DNA of 64,000 nucleotides from CBDIDH01 sp965277595 (lineage in GTDB: Bacteria; Planctomycetota; Planctomycetia; Isosphaerales; Isosphaeraceae), in NCBI GenBank assembly GCA_965277595.1, contig CBDIDH010000001.1, forward strand, positions 868,001 to 932,000, given 5' to 3'. The position numbers and the translations under genes are program-made. Positions 36,063 to 45,154 of this stretch are shown in pieces. Under the pieces are notes generated by a model. The model did not search any database, was not told the origin of the DNA, and saw nothing but the letters and a program-made list of their open reading frames with translations. Numbering within the stretch: the stretch's first letter is position 1; each line of letters opens with the position of its first letter.

Positions 36063-37058
36063 ATGTCGCCTCCCGAACTGTCGGAAGTTCCCTCGGAATT
36101 CACGGTCAAGGCCCGGATGGTCGGCAAGCGGATTGACGCGTACCTGTCGAGCCGCTATCCCGACTATTCGCGGAGCGTGATGCAAAAGGTGATCGACGCC
36201 GAGGCCGTTCTGGTCAACGGCCGGACCGTCAAGGCGTCGTACAAGGTCCGTCTCGACGACGCAATCCGCGTCTGGCTTCCCGAACTCGCCGACGAGACCC
36301 CCGCGCCCGAAGACATTCCCATTCAGGTCATTTACGAGGACGCCGCGTTCACCCTCGTGAACAAGGCGGCCGGCATGGTCGTCCACCCGGCCAAGGGCCA
36401 TTGGACCGGCACCCTCGTCAACGCCCTTCAGTTCCATTATGACACTCTCTCCACCGTCGGCGGCGAACTCCGTCCCGGGATCGTCCACCGACTCGACCGC
36501 GACACGACCGGCCTGCTTCTCGTCGCCCGAGACGACCACGCCCACCGCAAGCTCGCCGCGCAATTTGAACAGCGGACGATTCACAAGGAATACCTCGCGC
36601 TCGTCTCTGGAACTCCCGAGCGTGACAGCGATTACATCGAACGGCCGATCGGCTTCCACCCGACGAACCGCGAGAAGATGGCGATCCGTAACCTCGAAGA
36701 CGGCGGCAAGGAAGCCGTGACCTATTACGAGGTCGTCGAGCGGTTTCGCGGCTATGCCCTGGTGCGCTGCAAGCCCCAGACCGGCCGGACCCACCAGATC
36801 CGCGTCCATCTTGCCCACGTCGGCCTTCCCGTCCTCGCGGATAAGGCGTATTCCGGCCGCGCCCAGCTTCTTTGGTCCGATCTGGTTCCGACTCTAACCG
36901 ACGACCCCGCGCCGCTGATCGCCCGCCAGGCCCTTCACGCGCATACGCTCCGACTCACGCACCCGTTGTCCGGCGACGCCCTGGAGTTCACGGCCGCCCT
37001 GCCTGAAGATATGACGAAAACTCTGGAAGCCCTGAGGTTACACCGAAAATTGACGTGA
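36063..37058 (+). CDS. RluA-family 23S rRNA pseudouridine synthase (RluD-like)
   Basis: A 331-residue protein with an N-terminal S4 RNA-binding domain (VGKRIDAYLSSRYPDYSRSVMQKVI is read across residues 18-45) and an RluA catalytic domain. The catalytic Asp is in HRLDRDTTGLLLVAR near residue 145, and the motif GRTHQIRVHLAHVGLPVLAD near residue 250 is intact. The S4 plus RluA order and length match RluD, which modifies helix 69 of 23S rRNA, but RluC-type specificity cannot be excluded. Only 27 bp separate the upstream terminator from its start, so it may depend on read-through or a promoter inside the terminator region. Confidence 0.9.
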   Translation: MSPPELSEVPSEFTVKARMVGKRIDAYLSSRYPDYSRSVMQKVIDAEAVLVNGRTVKASYKVRLDDAIRVWLPELADETPAPEDIPIQVIYEDAAFTLVNKAAGMVVHPAKGHWTGTLVNALQFHYDTLSTVGGELRPGIVHRLDRDTTGLLLVARDDHAHRKLAAQFEQRTIHKEYLALVSGTPERDSDYIERPIGFHPTNREKMAIRNLEDGGKEAVTYYEVVERFRGYALVRCKPQTGRTHQIRVHLAHVGLPVLADKAYSGRAQLLWSDLVPTLTDDPAPLIARQALHAHTLRLTHPLSGDALEFTAALPEDMTKTLEALRLHRKLT

Positions 37059-37171
37059 TTTTTTGTTACAAAATTCATGGAGAACGATGTTTTGCTCTGA
37101 ATGGTGAACAGCCATGATTTTTTTTCAACATTGCAAGAATCTTTCCCATCTCAATCTGAATGACTGTTCCT

Positions 37172-37399
37172 ATGTCCTACGAAGAATCCCTTCGCGACTG
37201 TCCCGTCTGCCACGGCCCGACCTGGCATGGCCGCGACGTGGTCGACGTGCTCCGGCCAAGGTCCTTGACGGCGATCTCTCACCTCATCACGGTCTTCAAC
37301 GACCTTTGCATCCCCTGGCGATGCCTTGACTGCGGCCGACGCGTCCGTGGTTGGAACCGCTCGAAACTGGTCGCCCAGAACTCAAAAAAATCGGGCTGA
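37172..37399 (+). CDS. Small zinc-ribbon protein, hypothetical
   Basis: A 75-residue protein with two Cys pairs, CPVC (near residue 10) and CLDC (near residue 52), spaced as in a zinc ribbon. The rest is basic and has no membrane segment. The pattern fits a nucleic-acid- or protein-binding finger; no specific family is recognised. It ends about 60 bp before the Y-family polymerase start on the same strand. The strong promoter of the polymerase lies between them, so co-transcription is not required. Confidence 0.6.
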   Translation: MSYEESLRDCPVCHGPTWHGRDVVDVLRPRSLTAISHLITVFNDLCIPWRCLDCGRRVRGWNRSKLVAQNSKKSG

Positions 37400-37411
37400 C
37401 GAGAAACCTGT

Positions 37412-37434
37412 ACGGACGTGCTTGACGTGTCCGT
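37412..37434. promoter_or_regulatory. Inverted repeat overlapping the polymerase promoter (possible operator)
   Basis: ACGGAC (37412-37417) and GTCCGT (37429-37434) are perfect inverted complements 11 bp apart. They bracket the -35 element of the Y-family polymerase promoter, so a bound dimer would block RNA polymerase. A LexA-type SOS operator is an attractive guess from the gene context, but the motif does not match a LexA box that I know. Confidence 0.4.
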
Positions 37435-37450
37435 TCGTGCAGTTTATAGT
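37422..37450 (+). promoter_or_regulatory. Sigma-70-like promoter giving a leaderless polymerase mRNA
   Basis: TTGACG (37422-37427), 17 bp spacer, TATAGT (37445-37450). The ATG of the polymerase gene begins 8 nt after the -10 box, where transcription would be expected to start. No Shine-Dalgarno can fit. Confidence 0.65.
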
Positions 37451-37457
37451 TTCGTCC

Positions 37458-38687
37458 ATGCGGGAACGGGCGACGGCGGTGGGGCACCTGGACGCCGATT
37501 GCTTTTACGTGTCCGCCGAGCGGGTGCGGGACGGCTTCTTGCGCGGTAAGCCGGTGGGCGTCCTGGGCAACCAGGGGGCCTGCGTGATCGCCAAGAGTTA
37601 TGAGATGAAGGCCGACGGCGTCGCCACGGGGATGCCGATCTGGGAGGCGCTTGTCAAATGCCCGGCCGGGGTCTACATCAAGCGCGATTTTCGGTGGTAC
37701 GAGGTCCTCAGCCGGTTGATGCTCGACGCCGTCCGCGACCTGTCGCCGAAGGTCGAGTATTACTCGATCGACGAGTTCTTCTTCGAAGCGGTCGCGCCTC
37801 GGGGCAAGACCTTTCAGGACGCCGCCTTGATGATCCGCGATCGGATCATGGATCGGATCGGGGTGCCGGTGACGGTCGGAATCGCTCGGACCCGAACTCT
37901 CGCGAAGCTGATCTCCGACGCGGCCAAACCCTTCGGCGCCCTGGCCGTGCTCGACCGCGAGGCCGAGGAACAACTGCTCGCCGGTCGCCCGGTCACCGAG
38001 ATCACCGGGATTGCCGGCCGCAGAGAACGCAGGCTCTTGCCCTGGGGAATTCGGTCGTGTCTCGACCTCGCGCAGGCCGACCGCCGTCTCGTCCGCGAAC
38101 TCTTGACCGCCTCGGGCGAGGCCCTCTGGTGGGAGCTGAACGGCGACCCGGTGCAGCCGATCCACCCGAAGCGTCCGCTCCACAAGGCCCTCTCGCGCGG
38201 GGGAAGCTTTGGCGAGGCGTCGGACAACCCGATCATCCTTTATGCCTGGCTCGTCCGCAACCTGGAGCGGCTGATCGAGGAGCTGGAATTTCACGGCGTC
38301 CTCGCCGGTCGGCTGACGGTCTGGGTCTCGTACCGCGACGGCCGGTTCGGGTCGGGTCAGACGACGCTCTCGGTGCCGACCGACCGGTTCGACTGCCTGC
38401 TCGACGCCGCCCGGCCTTGCCTGCGACGCTCCTGGCTGCCTCGGGCGCACGCCAACCGGATGCACCTGATCGCCGAACGCCTCACGCCTCGCGGTCAGGC
38501 TCCGCTCGGCCTCTTCGAGCCTCCCGGCGAGCGAGCCGAGGCGGTCGCCCGCCTCAAGCGCGAGGTCAACGCCCGCCACGGCCGTTTCGTTCTCCGCAGC
38601 GCCGCCACGCTCCCGCTCACACCGATTTACCGCGACACGGCCAACGGTTACGACATCTGCGACGTGAGAGGGAAGATCTGTTTTTGA
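37458..38687 (+). CDS. Y-family DNA polymerase (DinB/UmuC-like)
   Basis: A 409-residue translesion polymerase. Palm motifs are present: HLDADCFYVSAERVR near residue 10 (first metal-binding Asp and steric-gate region) and YYSIDEFFFEA near residue 100 (catalytic Asp-Glu). GVPVTVGIARTRTLAKLISDAAKP is the conserved segment following them. A helix-hairpin-helix region (VTEITGIAGRRERRLLPWGI) and little-finger domain follow. It has no C-terminal beta-clamp motif that I can see. SIDEFF, in place of the usual SIDEAY or SIDEVF, and the length suggest a branch distinct from Pol IV. It is followed 110 bp later by an SRAP-like gene, and a consensus-like promoter with an inverted repeat lies directly upstream. 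Confidence 0.9.
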   Translation: MRERATAVGHLDADCFYVSAERVRDGFLRGKPVGVLGNQGACVIAKSYEMKADGVATGMPIWEALVKCPAGVYIKRDFRWYEVLSRLMLDAVRDLSPKVEYYSIDEFFFEAVAPRGKTFQDAALMIRDRIMDRIGVPVTVGIARTRTLAKLISDAAKPFGALAVLDREAEEQLLAGRPVTEITGIAGRRERRLLPWGIRSCLDLAQADRRLVRELLTASGEALWWELNGDPVQPIHPKRPLHKALSRGGSFGEASDNPIILYAWLVRNLERLIEELEFHGVLAGRLTVWVSYRDGRFGSGQTTLSVPTDRFDCLLDAARPCLRRSWLPRAHANRMHLIAERLTPRGQAPLGLFEPPGERAEAVARLKREVNARHGRFVLRSAATLPLTPIYRDTANGYDICDVRGKICF

Positions 38688-38796
38688 GGCAAGTTGACGA
38701 CCGAAAACGAATGCATTGTCTCTTGTTCATCGGTTATTGATCCCAATCCGTCCGCCCGCCCTCCCCTGAATCGGAATCCGTGACCAAAGCACACGC

Positions 38797-39264
38797 ATGT
38801 GCGTCGGAATTGCGCTGGCATGGAGCGAACTGCCCACGGACCTGATTGGGCGGCACGGACTGAACCGCCGGGCTCATGAGCGCGGTGGTGAGTGGGAGGT
38901 GCGCTTCCTGGCTCGCGACCGGGTGCCGCGGGTTCCGGTCTGGCGTGATGGCCGACTTCAGATCGTGCGTTGGGGAAACAGTCGGGGGCAGAGCCGATTT
39001 TTGCCGCGGACCTGCTGGACCTGGCTGGAGACGATCGACGAAGGAGGCTGGCGCGGCATGGACGCGATCCCCGTGGATATTCCCGCCACGCTCGCCCTGG
39101 AGCGTGGTGTCTGGTACCGCGTCCGCCAGGGCATCCGCGGCCTTCTCGTTCCCGACGAGCGCGGGTCCGCCGTCGCCTACATGATCTGCGAACCATCCAG
39201 CCACTATTATCAGGTCATGACCCGCTCTTCACGCATGCCCGTTTTGATTGAGGAACGGATCTGA
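38797..39264 (+). CDS. SRAP-like (SOS-response-associated peptidase family) divergent protein
   Basis: A 155-residue protein. It begins MC, as all SRAP/YedK/HMCES proteins do (Cys2 forms the DNA-protein crosslink at abasic sites). It also shows family-like landmarks in order: WRDGRLQIVRWGN, LPRTCWTWLETI (compare the RCLIPADGFYEW region), a Tyr-Arg strand segment, and a C-terminal YQVMTRSSRMPVLI that parallels the family's HDRMP motif. However, the conserved His is Ser here and the NARxET segment is not visible, so activity is doubtful. It sits 110 bp after a Y-family polymerase, a context that fits DNA damage tolerance. The family call is moderately supported. Confidence 0.5.
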   Translation: MCVGIALAWSELPTDLIGRHGLNRRAHERGGEWEVRFLARDRVPRVPVWRDGRLQIVRWGNSRGQSRFLPRTCWTWLETIDEGGWRGMDAIPVDIPATLALERGVWYRVRQGIRGLLVPDERGSAVAYMICEPSSHYYQVMTRSSRMPVLIEERI

Positions 39265-39384
39265 GGAGGATCGTGCGTCAGAGTGGTTTTCGGTGAGTAA
39301 CCCGGAAGGGAAACTGCGCGGACCGAACTTGCTCTTGAGGAAAAACGTCGGTCCGCACAGCGGCATGATTTACTGGTTCGCGTC

Positions 39385-40725
39385 TCAGATCCCTTCAAGC
39401 CGTTCGCGCGAGTCGCCGAACTCGGTGAGCTTGACGCCGAACTTGTCCATCAAGGAAAGATAAAGACTGCACATCTTGCGGTTCGGCTTGTCGAGGTAAT
39501 CGAGGACGCGGCCCGATTCGAGCTGGCCGCCGCCTCGGCCGAGGATCACGACCGGGAGTTGCGTGGCGTTGTGGCCGCCGTTGAGCATGCTGGAACAGTA
39601 CATGAGCATCGAATTATCAAGGGCCGTCCGCTCGCCTTCCTGGACGGCGTCGAGCTTGCCGGCGACGTAGGCGACCTGTTCGGCGAAGAACCGGTTCACC
39701 TTGAGCCAGTCGGCCGAATCGGAGTGAGACAGGAGGTGGTGGATCATGTAGTCGACGCCGAGGTTCGGGAACCGGAGCGACGAATGATCATTGTTGAGCT
39801 TGAGCGTGCAGAACCGCGTCGTGTCGGTCTGGAAGGCGAGGACGAGGATATCGCACATCAGGCGCATGTGTTCGGCGATGTCCTGCGGGACGCCGTCGGC
39901 GGGGCGGGGGATGTTCGGCTGTGTCAGGGTCGGACGCCAGCCTTGAAGCTGCCCTTCCTGACCGGCGCGGCCGATCCGCTGTTCGACCTCGCGGACGGAG
40001 TTCAGATACTCGTCGAGCTTGTAGCGATCGGACCGGCTGAGATGGCCGCGAAGAGAGCCGGCCTCGTCGAGAACAGCGTCGAGAACGCTCTGCTCGTTGC
40101 GGCGGTCGTCGTCCTTGAAGAGGTGGTCAAAGGCGAGCGCGGGGTAAAGCTCAAGGGGCGTCGGGGTGGTCGGTGAACTCCACGAGATATGAGAACTATA
40201 GAGCATCGAGTAATTTTTGTGGACGGCCGCCATCGACGGCTCGCAGGCGAGAACGAGGCTGGGGACCTTCGTCTCTCGGCCGATCCGCTGCGCGAGAACC
40301 TGGTCAATGCTCGTGCCTGACTTGATCGCTCCACCGGCGGCGAGCGGAGCGCCCGAGAGGAGGTTGCCGGTCTGCGAACTGTGGATGTTTCCCTTCAGGG
40401 CCTGTTCATTATAGAGGCCACGAATGAAGAGGAGTTTTTCCTTGTGGGGGTCGAAGGGCTGCAAGACCTTGCCAAGCTCCATCGTCTTGCCCGCGCCCTT
40501 GGCCCACCACTCATTGCTGTGGAAGCCGTTGCCGGAGAAGAAGCAGGCGAACCGCAAGGGGGCGGTCTGGCCTTGACCGGCCGCGTCGGCTTTCACAGGC
40601 TCACCGCCGAGGGCGAGGCCGCGGACCGATTCGAGCCAGGGGAGGGTCATCGTCACGCCCAGGCCGCGGAGGACCGCCCGGCGCGAGACGGTTCGAAGCG
40701 AGTGCCGATCGGTCAGATAGCGCAT
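39385..40725 (-). CDS. DUF1552 family exported protein
   Basis: A 446-residue protein. The N-terminus VSRRAVLRGLGVTMTLPWLE is a twin-arginine-like signal, typical of DUF1552. The body shows FACFFSGNGFHSNEWW, HSSQTGNLLSGAP and MLMYCSSMLNGGHN, with histidines that could bind metal. In planctomycetes DUF1552 genes are usually beside DUF1587/1592/1588/1585 genes, as here: that gene lies 45 bp upstream on the same strand, so the two form an operon in the order haem protein then DUF1552. Biochemical role unknown; the linkage suggests a complex at the outer face of the membrane. Confidence 0.9.
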   Translation of the reverse strand: MRYLTDRHSLRTVSRRAVLRGLGVTMTLPWLESVRGLALGGEPVKADAAGQGQTAPLRFACFFSGNGFHSNEWWAKGAGKTMELGKVLQPFDPHKEKLLFIRGLYNEQALKGNIHSSQTGNLLSGAPLAAGGAIKSGTSIDQVLAQRIGRETKVPSLVLACEPSMAAVHKNYSMLYSSHISWSSPTTPTPLELYPALAFDHLFKDDDRRNEQSVLDAVLDEAGSLRGHLSRSDRYKLDEYLNSVREVEQRIGRAGQEGQLQGWRPTLTQPNIPRPADGVPQDIAEHMRLMCDILVLAFQTDTTRFCTLKLNNDHSSLRFPNLGVDYMIHHLLSHSDSADWLKVNRFFAEQVAYVAGKLDAVQEGERTALDNSMLMYCSSMLNGGHNATQLPVVILGRGGGQLESGRVLDYLDKPNRKMCSLYLSLMDKFGVKLTEFGDSRERLEGI

Positions 40726-40770
40726 CGGAGGCTCTCCTGCGTGCGTGTAAGCATGTTGGAACGTTCAAGC

Positions 40771-43700
40771 TTATTGATTGAATGCTTCCTGATCGAGCGG
40801 CGATTCAAGCCCGCGTCTCTGCAAGAACTGCGGGCTTCGCACCACGGTCATGATCGCCGACTGAATATGATACCCATTTCGTTCAAGCTGTTGACGCATC
40901 TCGGCAAGCAGCGGCTCGTCGGAAAGCTGAACCGAGCGGCCGAGTGCGTAGCCGAGCAGTTTCCGGCAAAAGGTGTTCACGAACTCGTCTCGGCGCTTGG
41001 AGATCAGATAAGTGCGGAGACCGGAAATATCGGTGAATGTGGAACCGTCCTTGAGGCGGGCCGAGGTGTCGACCGGGCGGCCGGCGAGGTCATTGACGCG
41101 GCGCCGGCCGATGGCGTCAAAGGATTCGAGGGCGAACCCGAACGGGTCGATCCGCTCGTGGCACTTGGCGCACGACTCGACCGAGACGTGCTTCTCGGTG
41201 ATCTGCCGCATCGTCAGGCCGCCGGTGTTCAACTCGCTTTCGGGAAGCTGAGGAACATTCTTGGGGGGCTTGGGAAGTTTCTCGCCGAGAAGGGTTTCGG
41301 TGAGCCAGTTGCCGCGAAGAATCGGGCTTGTCCGCGAGGCGCCCGATTGCTTCGAGAGAAGCGTGGCCATGCCCAGAATGCCGCCCCGGCCAACGGCCTT
41401 GATGCCGTCGACTCGACGCCAGTCGGTGCCCTTGACGTTGGGGATGCCGTAATGCCGGGCGAGGGCCTCGTTGACGAACGTGTGGTCGGCGTCGAGGACG
41501 TCGAGGATCGAGCCATCGCGGCGGAAGAGGTCGACGAAGAATCGAATCGATTCCTCGTACATCGCCGATCGCAGCGCGAGGAATTCGGGGAAGACCTGCT
41601 CGCTCTTCTCGTCGAGTGTGTCAAAACCGCGAATATCAAGCCATTGGCAGGCGAACTCGGTGGCAAGAGCGCGGACGCGGTCGTCCTGGAGCATCCGCCG
41701 AGCCTGGGATTCGAGCGCGGCGGGGTCGTGAAGGGTGCCGGTATCGGCCTGGCGGCGGAGGGAATCGTCGGGCAAGGACGACCAGAGGAAATAGCTGAGC
41801 CGGCTCGCGAGTTCCCAGTCGGTCACGGGGCGAGGCTTCGCGCCGTCGGCGGCCTGCTCGGCGTGATAGAGGAACGAGGGGGACATCAACACGCGGGCCA
41901 GAGTGAGTCGGAAGGCGGCGTCGTGGTCGAGGTCTTGCTTGCGAAGGCCCGCGTAAAGGGTGCGCAGACCGGTCGTTTCGCGGTCGGTGAGGGGACGGCG
42001 GTAGGCCCGACCGGCGAACGCGACGAGGGCGTCGAGGTGCGCGGGGGCGGTGGTTTCCAACCGCTTGCGAAGGGCCTCGGCGCGTTCCATGATCGGCTTG
42101 CGGAAAGGCTCGAAGACGCGGACATCGCCGTCTTGCGAGACGTAACCCATGAACTGGCCGAAATCTTCCTTGATCTGGAGAGCGTCGCGGCTGACGTAGC
42201 GAAGCTCGTCCCAGAGGCGGTCGAGGCTTCGGGCCTCGGCGTCGTCGAGCATCAGGCGTTCAAGGGCTTCGTCGTCGCGATGGAAGAGGACGAGCGTGAT
42301 GACCTCGTCAACCGGAACGACCTGCGCGTAGCAGAGCGCCGCGGGGAAGACGCGGCGGAAGTCGGCGAGCGATTTTTCAAAGCGGACCGAGGCGGCGTTG
42401 CCGTTGCGGACGAGGATCGGAACGCCCGGAACGAGGTTTGTTCGATCGGGAGCCGAACCGAGAACCGCCTGAACCTGAACGGCCCCTGAACCCGCGGCGC
42501 CAATCGCGGTGACGACAAACTCCCGACCCTCGGCAAGGTCGGCCGGCAAGCGGAACTCGACAAGGTCAGGCGAGGGCCTCAAGAGGCTCGACCCCTCGGC
42601 GCCGGGGCCGAACTGATCGCGGGGAAGGCCGAGCTTGAGGTCAGGCTCGTTGCCTTTCGCGGCGATCGCCTCGGCCGCGAGCTTGCGGAAATCGAGCTTG
42701 CCGAGCAAGGGGCCGCCGGCCGCGGTCAACTGGCGGTAAAGGAGAGCGTCGGGCCGATTGGCATCGGCGGGAACGGGGCCGCTGAGCAACTGTTGCAACT
42801 CACCGGCGAGTCGATCGCGCTCGGCACGCAAGGGCTCGTCGCGCCAGTGGTCGAGGATGGACCCGGCGGGAATGCTGGCGAAGGTCGACCCGCCGTCGGC
42901 CGAAACCTTTTCCTGATAAAACTGCCAGACGTCGGGGTTGCCGAGCGTATCGGCGTGCGGGTTGCCCGCGAGAATGTCGCTGGAGACGTCGCGCGCGAGG
43001 GTCCACGTTCGCTTGTCCTTCGCGAGGTCAATCAGGGTCAGGTCGATCTCGGTCAGGTCGCAAAAGTGGTTGCCCGCGCGGGCGTTGATGACCAGAGAAA
43101 CCAGGTCGCCTTGCTGAATGCCGAGTGCCAGAATCGGGTCAATCTTGGCGGTCTGGCCGACGCCGAGGTCGCCACCGGCCAGGCGCCTGCGCTCGCCGCC
43201 GCGACGGAGTTCCAGGGTCCAGGCGACGCCGTTGCCGCAGCCGGGGTGGGCGTGCTTGACGTGCGCCTCGATCCGAATCTGACTGTCGATCGGGCTCAGC
43301 CAGCCGACGGCGACGTTCTGCGCGGGCGACGGGTGAACGACGACACCGTGCGGTTTCACCGTGCCGGGAATATTGACAAGGCGTTCCGATGCATTGGCGT
43401 AAATGTTCGGCAGGTCTTCGGCCGAGCCGCGCCAGCCCTGGATGAACGCGAAGCCGCCGCCCGACTCAAGTTTCTGGGTGAAAAGGCCGTCAACTTTCTG
43501 CGAGGCGCGGCCCATGATGCCGAGATAGCTGAGCCAGGCCGCGAGCATCGGCGCATCAAGCTGGCGGTCGCGGGCGATCCTCTCGACATCGACCGGCGCG
43601 GGCATCGCGCGGGCGTCTTCGACGGCCGAGAAATAGCGCGAGGCGTCGGCGATCGTCCGCCGCTTGGCCGCGAGTCCGCGGAGGCCGTCGCGAAGGTCGC

Positions 43701-44934
43701 GCAAGAGGATCGGCTCGCGGCCGGGCATCTCAAGGCGAGGACGATTCCAGTCAACAAGGTCGCCCGCGCTGCCGTCGCCCGCGTCGCGCGTGACCAGTCG
43801 CATGACGATCTCATCGGCGTTTTTCTCGGCGGCGAGCTTGACGCGGATCTCCTGCGCCTCGACAAGCGGGCTGGCCGGCTCGGTCCAGGGCTTGTAATGG
43901 CCGACGCTGTTGAACTTCGTCAAGGCGGTCTGCCACTGGCGGATCTCGGCGGCGAGCGCGGGGACGTCGGCCGGGCTCGCGGCTTTCCAGTGGTCGCGAA
44001 TCAGGCTGAGCAGAGGCGAGGGCTCGACGTTCTGGTAGAAATCCCAGAGCGTTTGCAGATATTTCGGGCTGAGATTGTTCTCGGTCGCGAATACGGCGAG
44101 GGCCTGGCGTCCCTCGGGCTTGAGGGCGCGATAGTGAAGGGTCGCCGTGAGGTAGGGTTCAAGGGGAATGCGGCCCCCGGCGTTGGTGTCGTAAAGGAGG
44201 CCCTGAAGGTTGACCCGGATGCTCCCTTCGGGGGCGGTGTGGGCGCGATAAAGCTGCTTGATCTGGTTGACGATCTCGTCGGTCCAGTCGCGCCGGGTGG
44301 ACTTGGTCGAGAACCGAATACCGTCGGGCAAGAGGACGGCATGCGCGGCGACCCCTTTGGCCGCGTCGACATATTTGTCGAGAAGGGCGGGCGACATGGC
44401 GAGCGCCTCGCCGACGTTGGTGAATCCTTCGCCCGCGGCGCCATCGACGGGAAACTCGCGAGCGGGGCGGAGGGCAACGCCGGTCAGGTCGCGAATTGTG
44501 TTGTCATATTCGACGTTGTTCAGGCGTCGGAGAACGACCGGACCGGGATCGCCCGCCCCGGCGCGGGCCTCGGCGTCGAGGTAGGTGCGCGCCCAGTCGC
44601 GGATCTGCCGGCGCTGATCGGCGGAGGGTTGCCGCTTTTTCTTGGGCGGCATCTCGCCGTTATCGAGCATCTCGACGACTTTTTGAAAAACCCGAGGCGC
44701 GCGGCGGACCTGTTCGAGACTGGCGAAGCGTTCGAGGTCGAGGTCGCCTTCCTGTTCCTCGGTCGAGTGGCAATCGAGGCAGAATTGTTTCAGGAGAGGA
44801 CGGACGCTGCGTTCATAATCCTGGCCGATCCGCGCATCAAATGGAACCGGTTCCGCGGCGTTGGCAACGGCCGGGAGGGCGAACCAGGCCAGGACCGCGA
44901 AGACCCAACGGGCGCGCATCGCCTTCCGCGTCAT
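40771..44934 (-). CDS. Giant planctomycete cytochrome-like protein (PSCyt1/DUF1587/1592/1588/1585)
   Basis: A 1,387-residue exported protein starting at the ATG complementary to 44932-44934, with a signal peptide (WVFAVLAWFALPAVANA). A first CxxCH haem motif is in FCLDCHSTEEQ near residue 51, inside a cytochrome c domain (YERSVRPLLKQF, NGEMPPKKKRQPS). It is followed by DUF1587 (RLNNVEYDNTIRDLTG), a long middle domain, DUF1592 and DUF1588 (WELASRLSYFLWSSLPDD; SRTSPILRGNWLTETLLG), and a second CxxCH in ESCAKCHERIDPFGF near residue 1257, with DUF1585 at the C-terminus (FCRKLLGYALGRSVQLSDEP). It probably moves electrons during polymer degradation, but no substrate is known. It is paired with DUF1552. 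Confidence 0.9.
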   Translation of the reverse strand: MTRKAMRARWVFAVLAWFALPAVANAAEPVPFDARIGQDYERSVRPLLKQFCLDCHSTEEQEGDLDLERFASLEQVRRAPRVFQKVVEMLDNGEMPPKKKRQPSADQRRQIRDWARTYLDAEARAGAGDPGPVVLRRLNNVEYDNTIRDLTGVALRPAREFPVDGAAGEGFTNVGEALAMSPALLDKYVDAAKGVAAHAVLLPDGIRFSTKSTRRDWTDEIVNQIKQLYRAHTAPEGSIRVNLQGLLYDTNAGGRIPLEPYLTATLHYRALKPEGRQALAVFATENNLSPKYLQTLWDFYQNVEPSPLLSLIRDHWKAASPADVPALAAEIRQWQTALTKFNSVGHYKPWTEPASPLVEAQEIRVKLAAEKNADEIVMRLVTRDAGDGSAGDLVDWNRPRLEMPGREPILLRDLRDGLRGLAAKRRTIADASRYFSAVEDARAMPAPVDVERIARDRQLDAPMLAAWLSYLGIMGRASQKVDGLFTQKLESGGGFAFIQGWRGSAEDLPNIYANASERLVNIPGTVKPHGVVVHPSPAQNVAVGWLSPIDSQIRIEAHVKHAHPGCGNGVAWTLELRRGGERRRLAGGDLGVGQTAKIDPILALGIQQGDLVSLVINARAGNHFCDLTEIDLTLIDLAKDKRTWTLARDVSSDILAGNPHADTLGNPDVWQFYQEKVSADGGSTFASIPAGSILDHWRDEPLRAERDRLAGELQQLLSGPVPADANRPDALLYRQLTAAGGPLLGKLDFRKLAAEAIAAKGNEPDLKLGLPRDQFGPGAEGSSLLRPSPDLVEFRLPADLAEGREFVVTAIGAAGSGAVQVQAVLGSAPDRTNLVPGVPILVRNGNAASVRFEKSLADFRRVFPAALCYAQVVPVDEVITLVLFHRDDEALERLMLDDAEARSLDRLWDELRYVSRDALQIKEDFGQFMGYVSQDGDVRVFEPFRKPIMERAEALRKRLETTAPAHLDALVAFAGRAYRRPLTDRETTGLRTLYAGLRKQDLDHDAAFRLTLARVLMSPSFLYHAEQAADGAKPRPVTDWELASRLSYFLWSSLPDDSLRRQADTGTLHDPAALESQARRMLQDDRVRALATEFACQWLDIRGFDTLDEKSEQVFPEFLALRSAMYEESIRFFVDLFRRDGSILDVLDADHTFVNEALARHYGIPNVKGTDWRRVDGIKAVGRGGILGMATLLSKQSGASRTSPILRGNWLTETLLGEKLPKPPKNVPQLPESELNTGGLTMRQITEKHVSVESCAKCHERIDPFGFALESFDAIGRRRVNDLAGRPVDTSARLKDGSTFTDISGLRTYLISKRRDEFVNTFCRKLLGYALGRSVQLSDEPLLAEMRQQLERNGYHIQSAIMTVVRSPQFLQRRGLESPLDQEAFNQ

Positions 44935-45049
44935 CGACCACCTCTCGATTCGCCGACTTGACCTTGAAAATCTACGATCGGGCAGGGTTGAGTTTATCAA
45001 ACAATCGCTCGATATTCCAGCACGAGGTTGCTCAGGATTCGGGAACGAA

Positions 45050-45084
45050 AAGGACCGATAACCAAGGACCAGGGACCGAATCGG
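45050..45084. repeat. Fragment of the 7-bp-unit hairpin repeat
   Basis: AAAAGGACCGATAACCAAGG followed by ACCAGGGACCGAATC carries four to five decayed units; the opposite arm is absent. Confidence 0.55.
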
Positions 45085-45154
45085 AGAGAATTCCCCCTTT
45101 CGACGCATCCTTAACATCCATCGATCATCGATTTTCTCGAATCCGTGCTCATCG

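Noticed and set aside
40381..42489. 702-codon plus-strand open frame across the DUF1552 and haem-protein genes
   Set aside because: It spans the end of one and start of another well-supported minus-strand gene; no recognisable protein.
42793..44961. 722-codon plus-strand open frame inside the giant haem-motif gene
   Set aside because: Antisense shadow of a gene with clear domain homology; the composition is that of a reversed reading frame.
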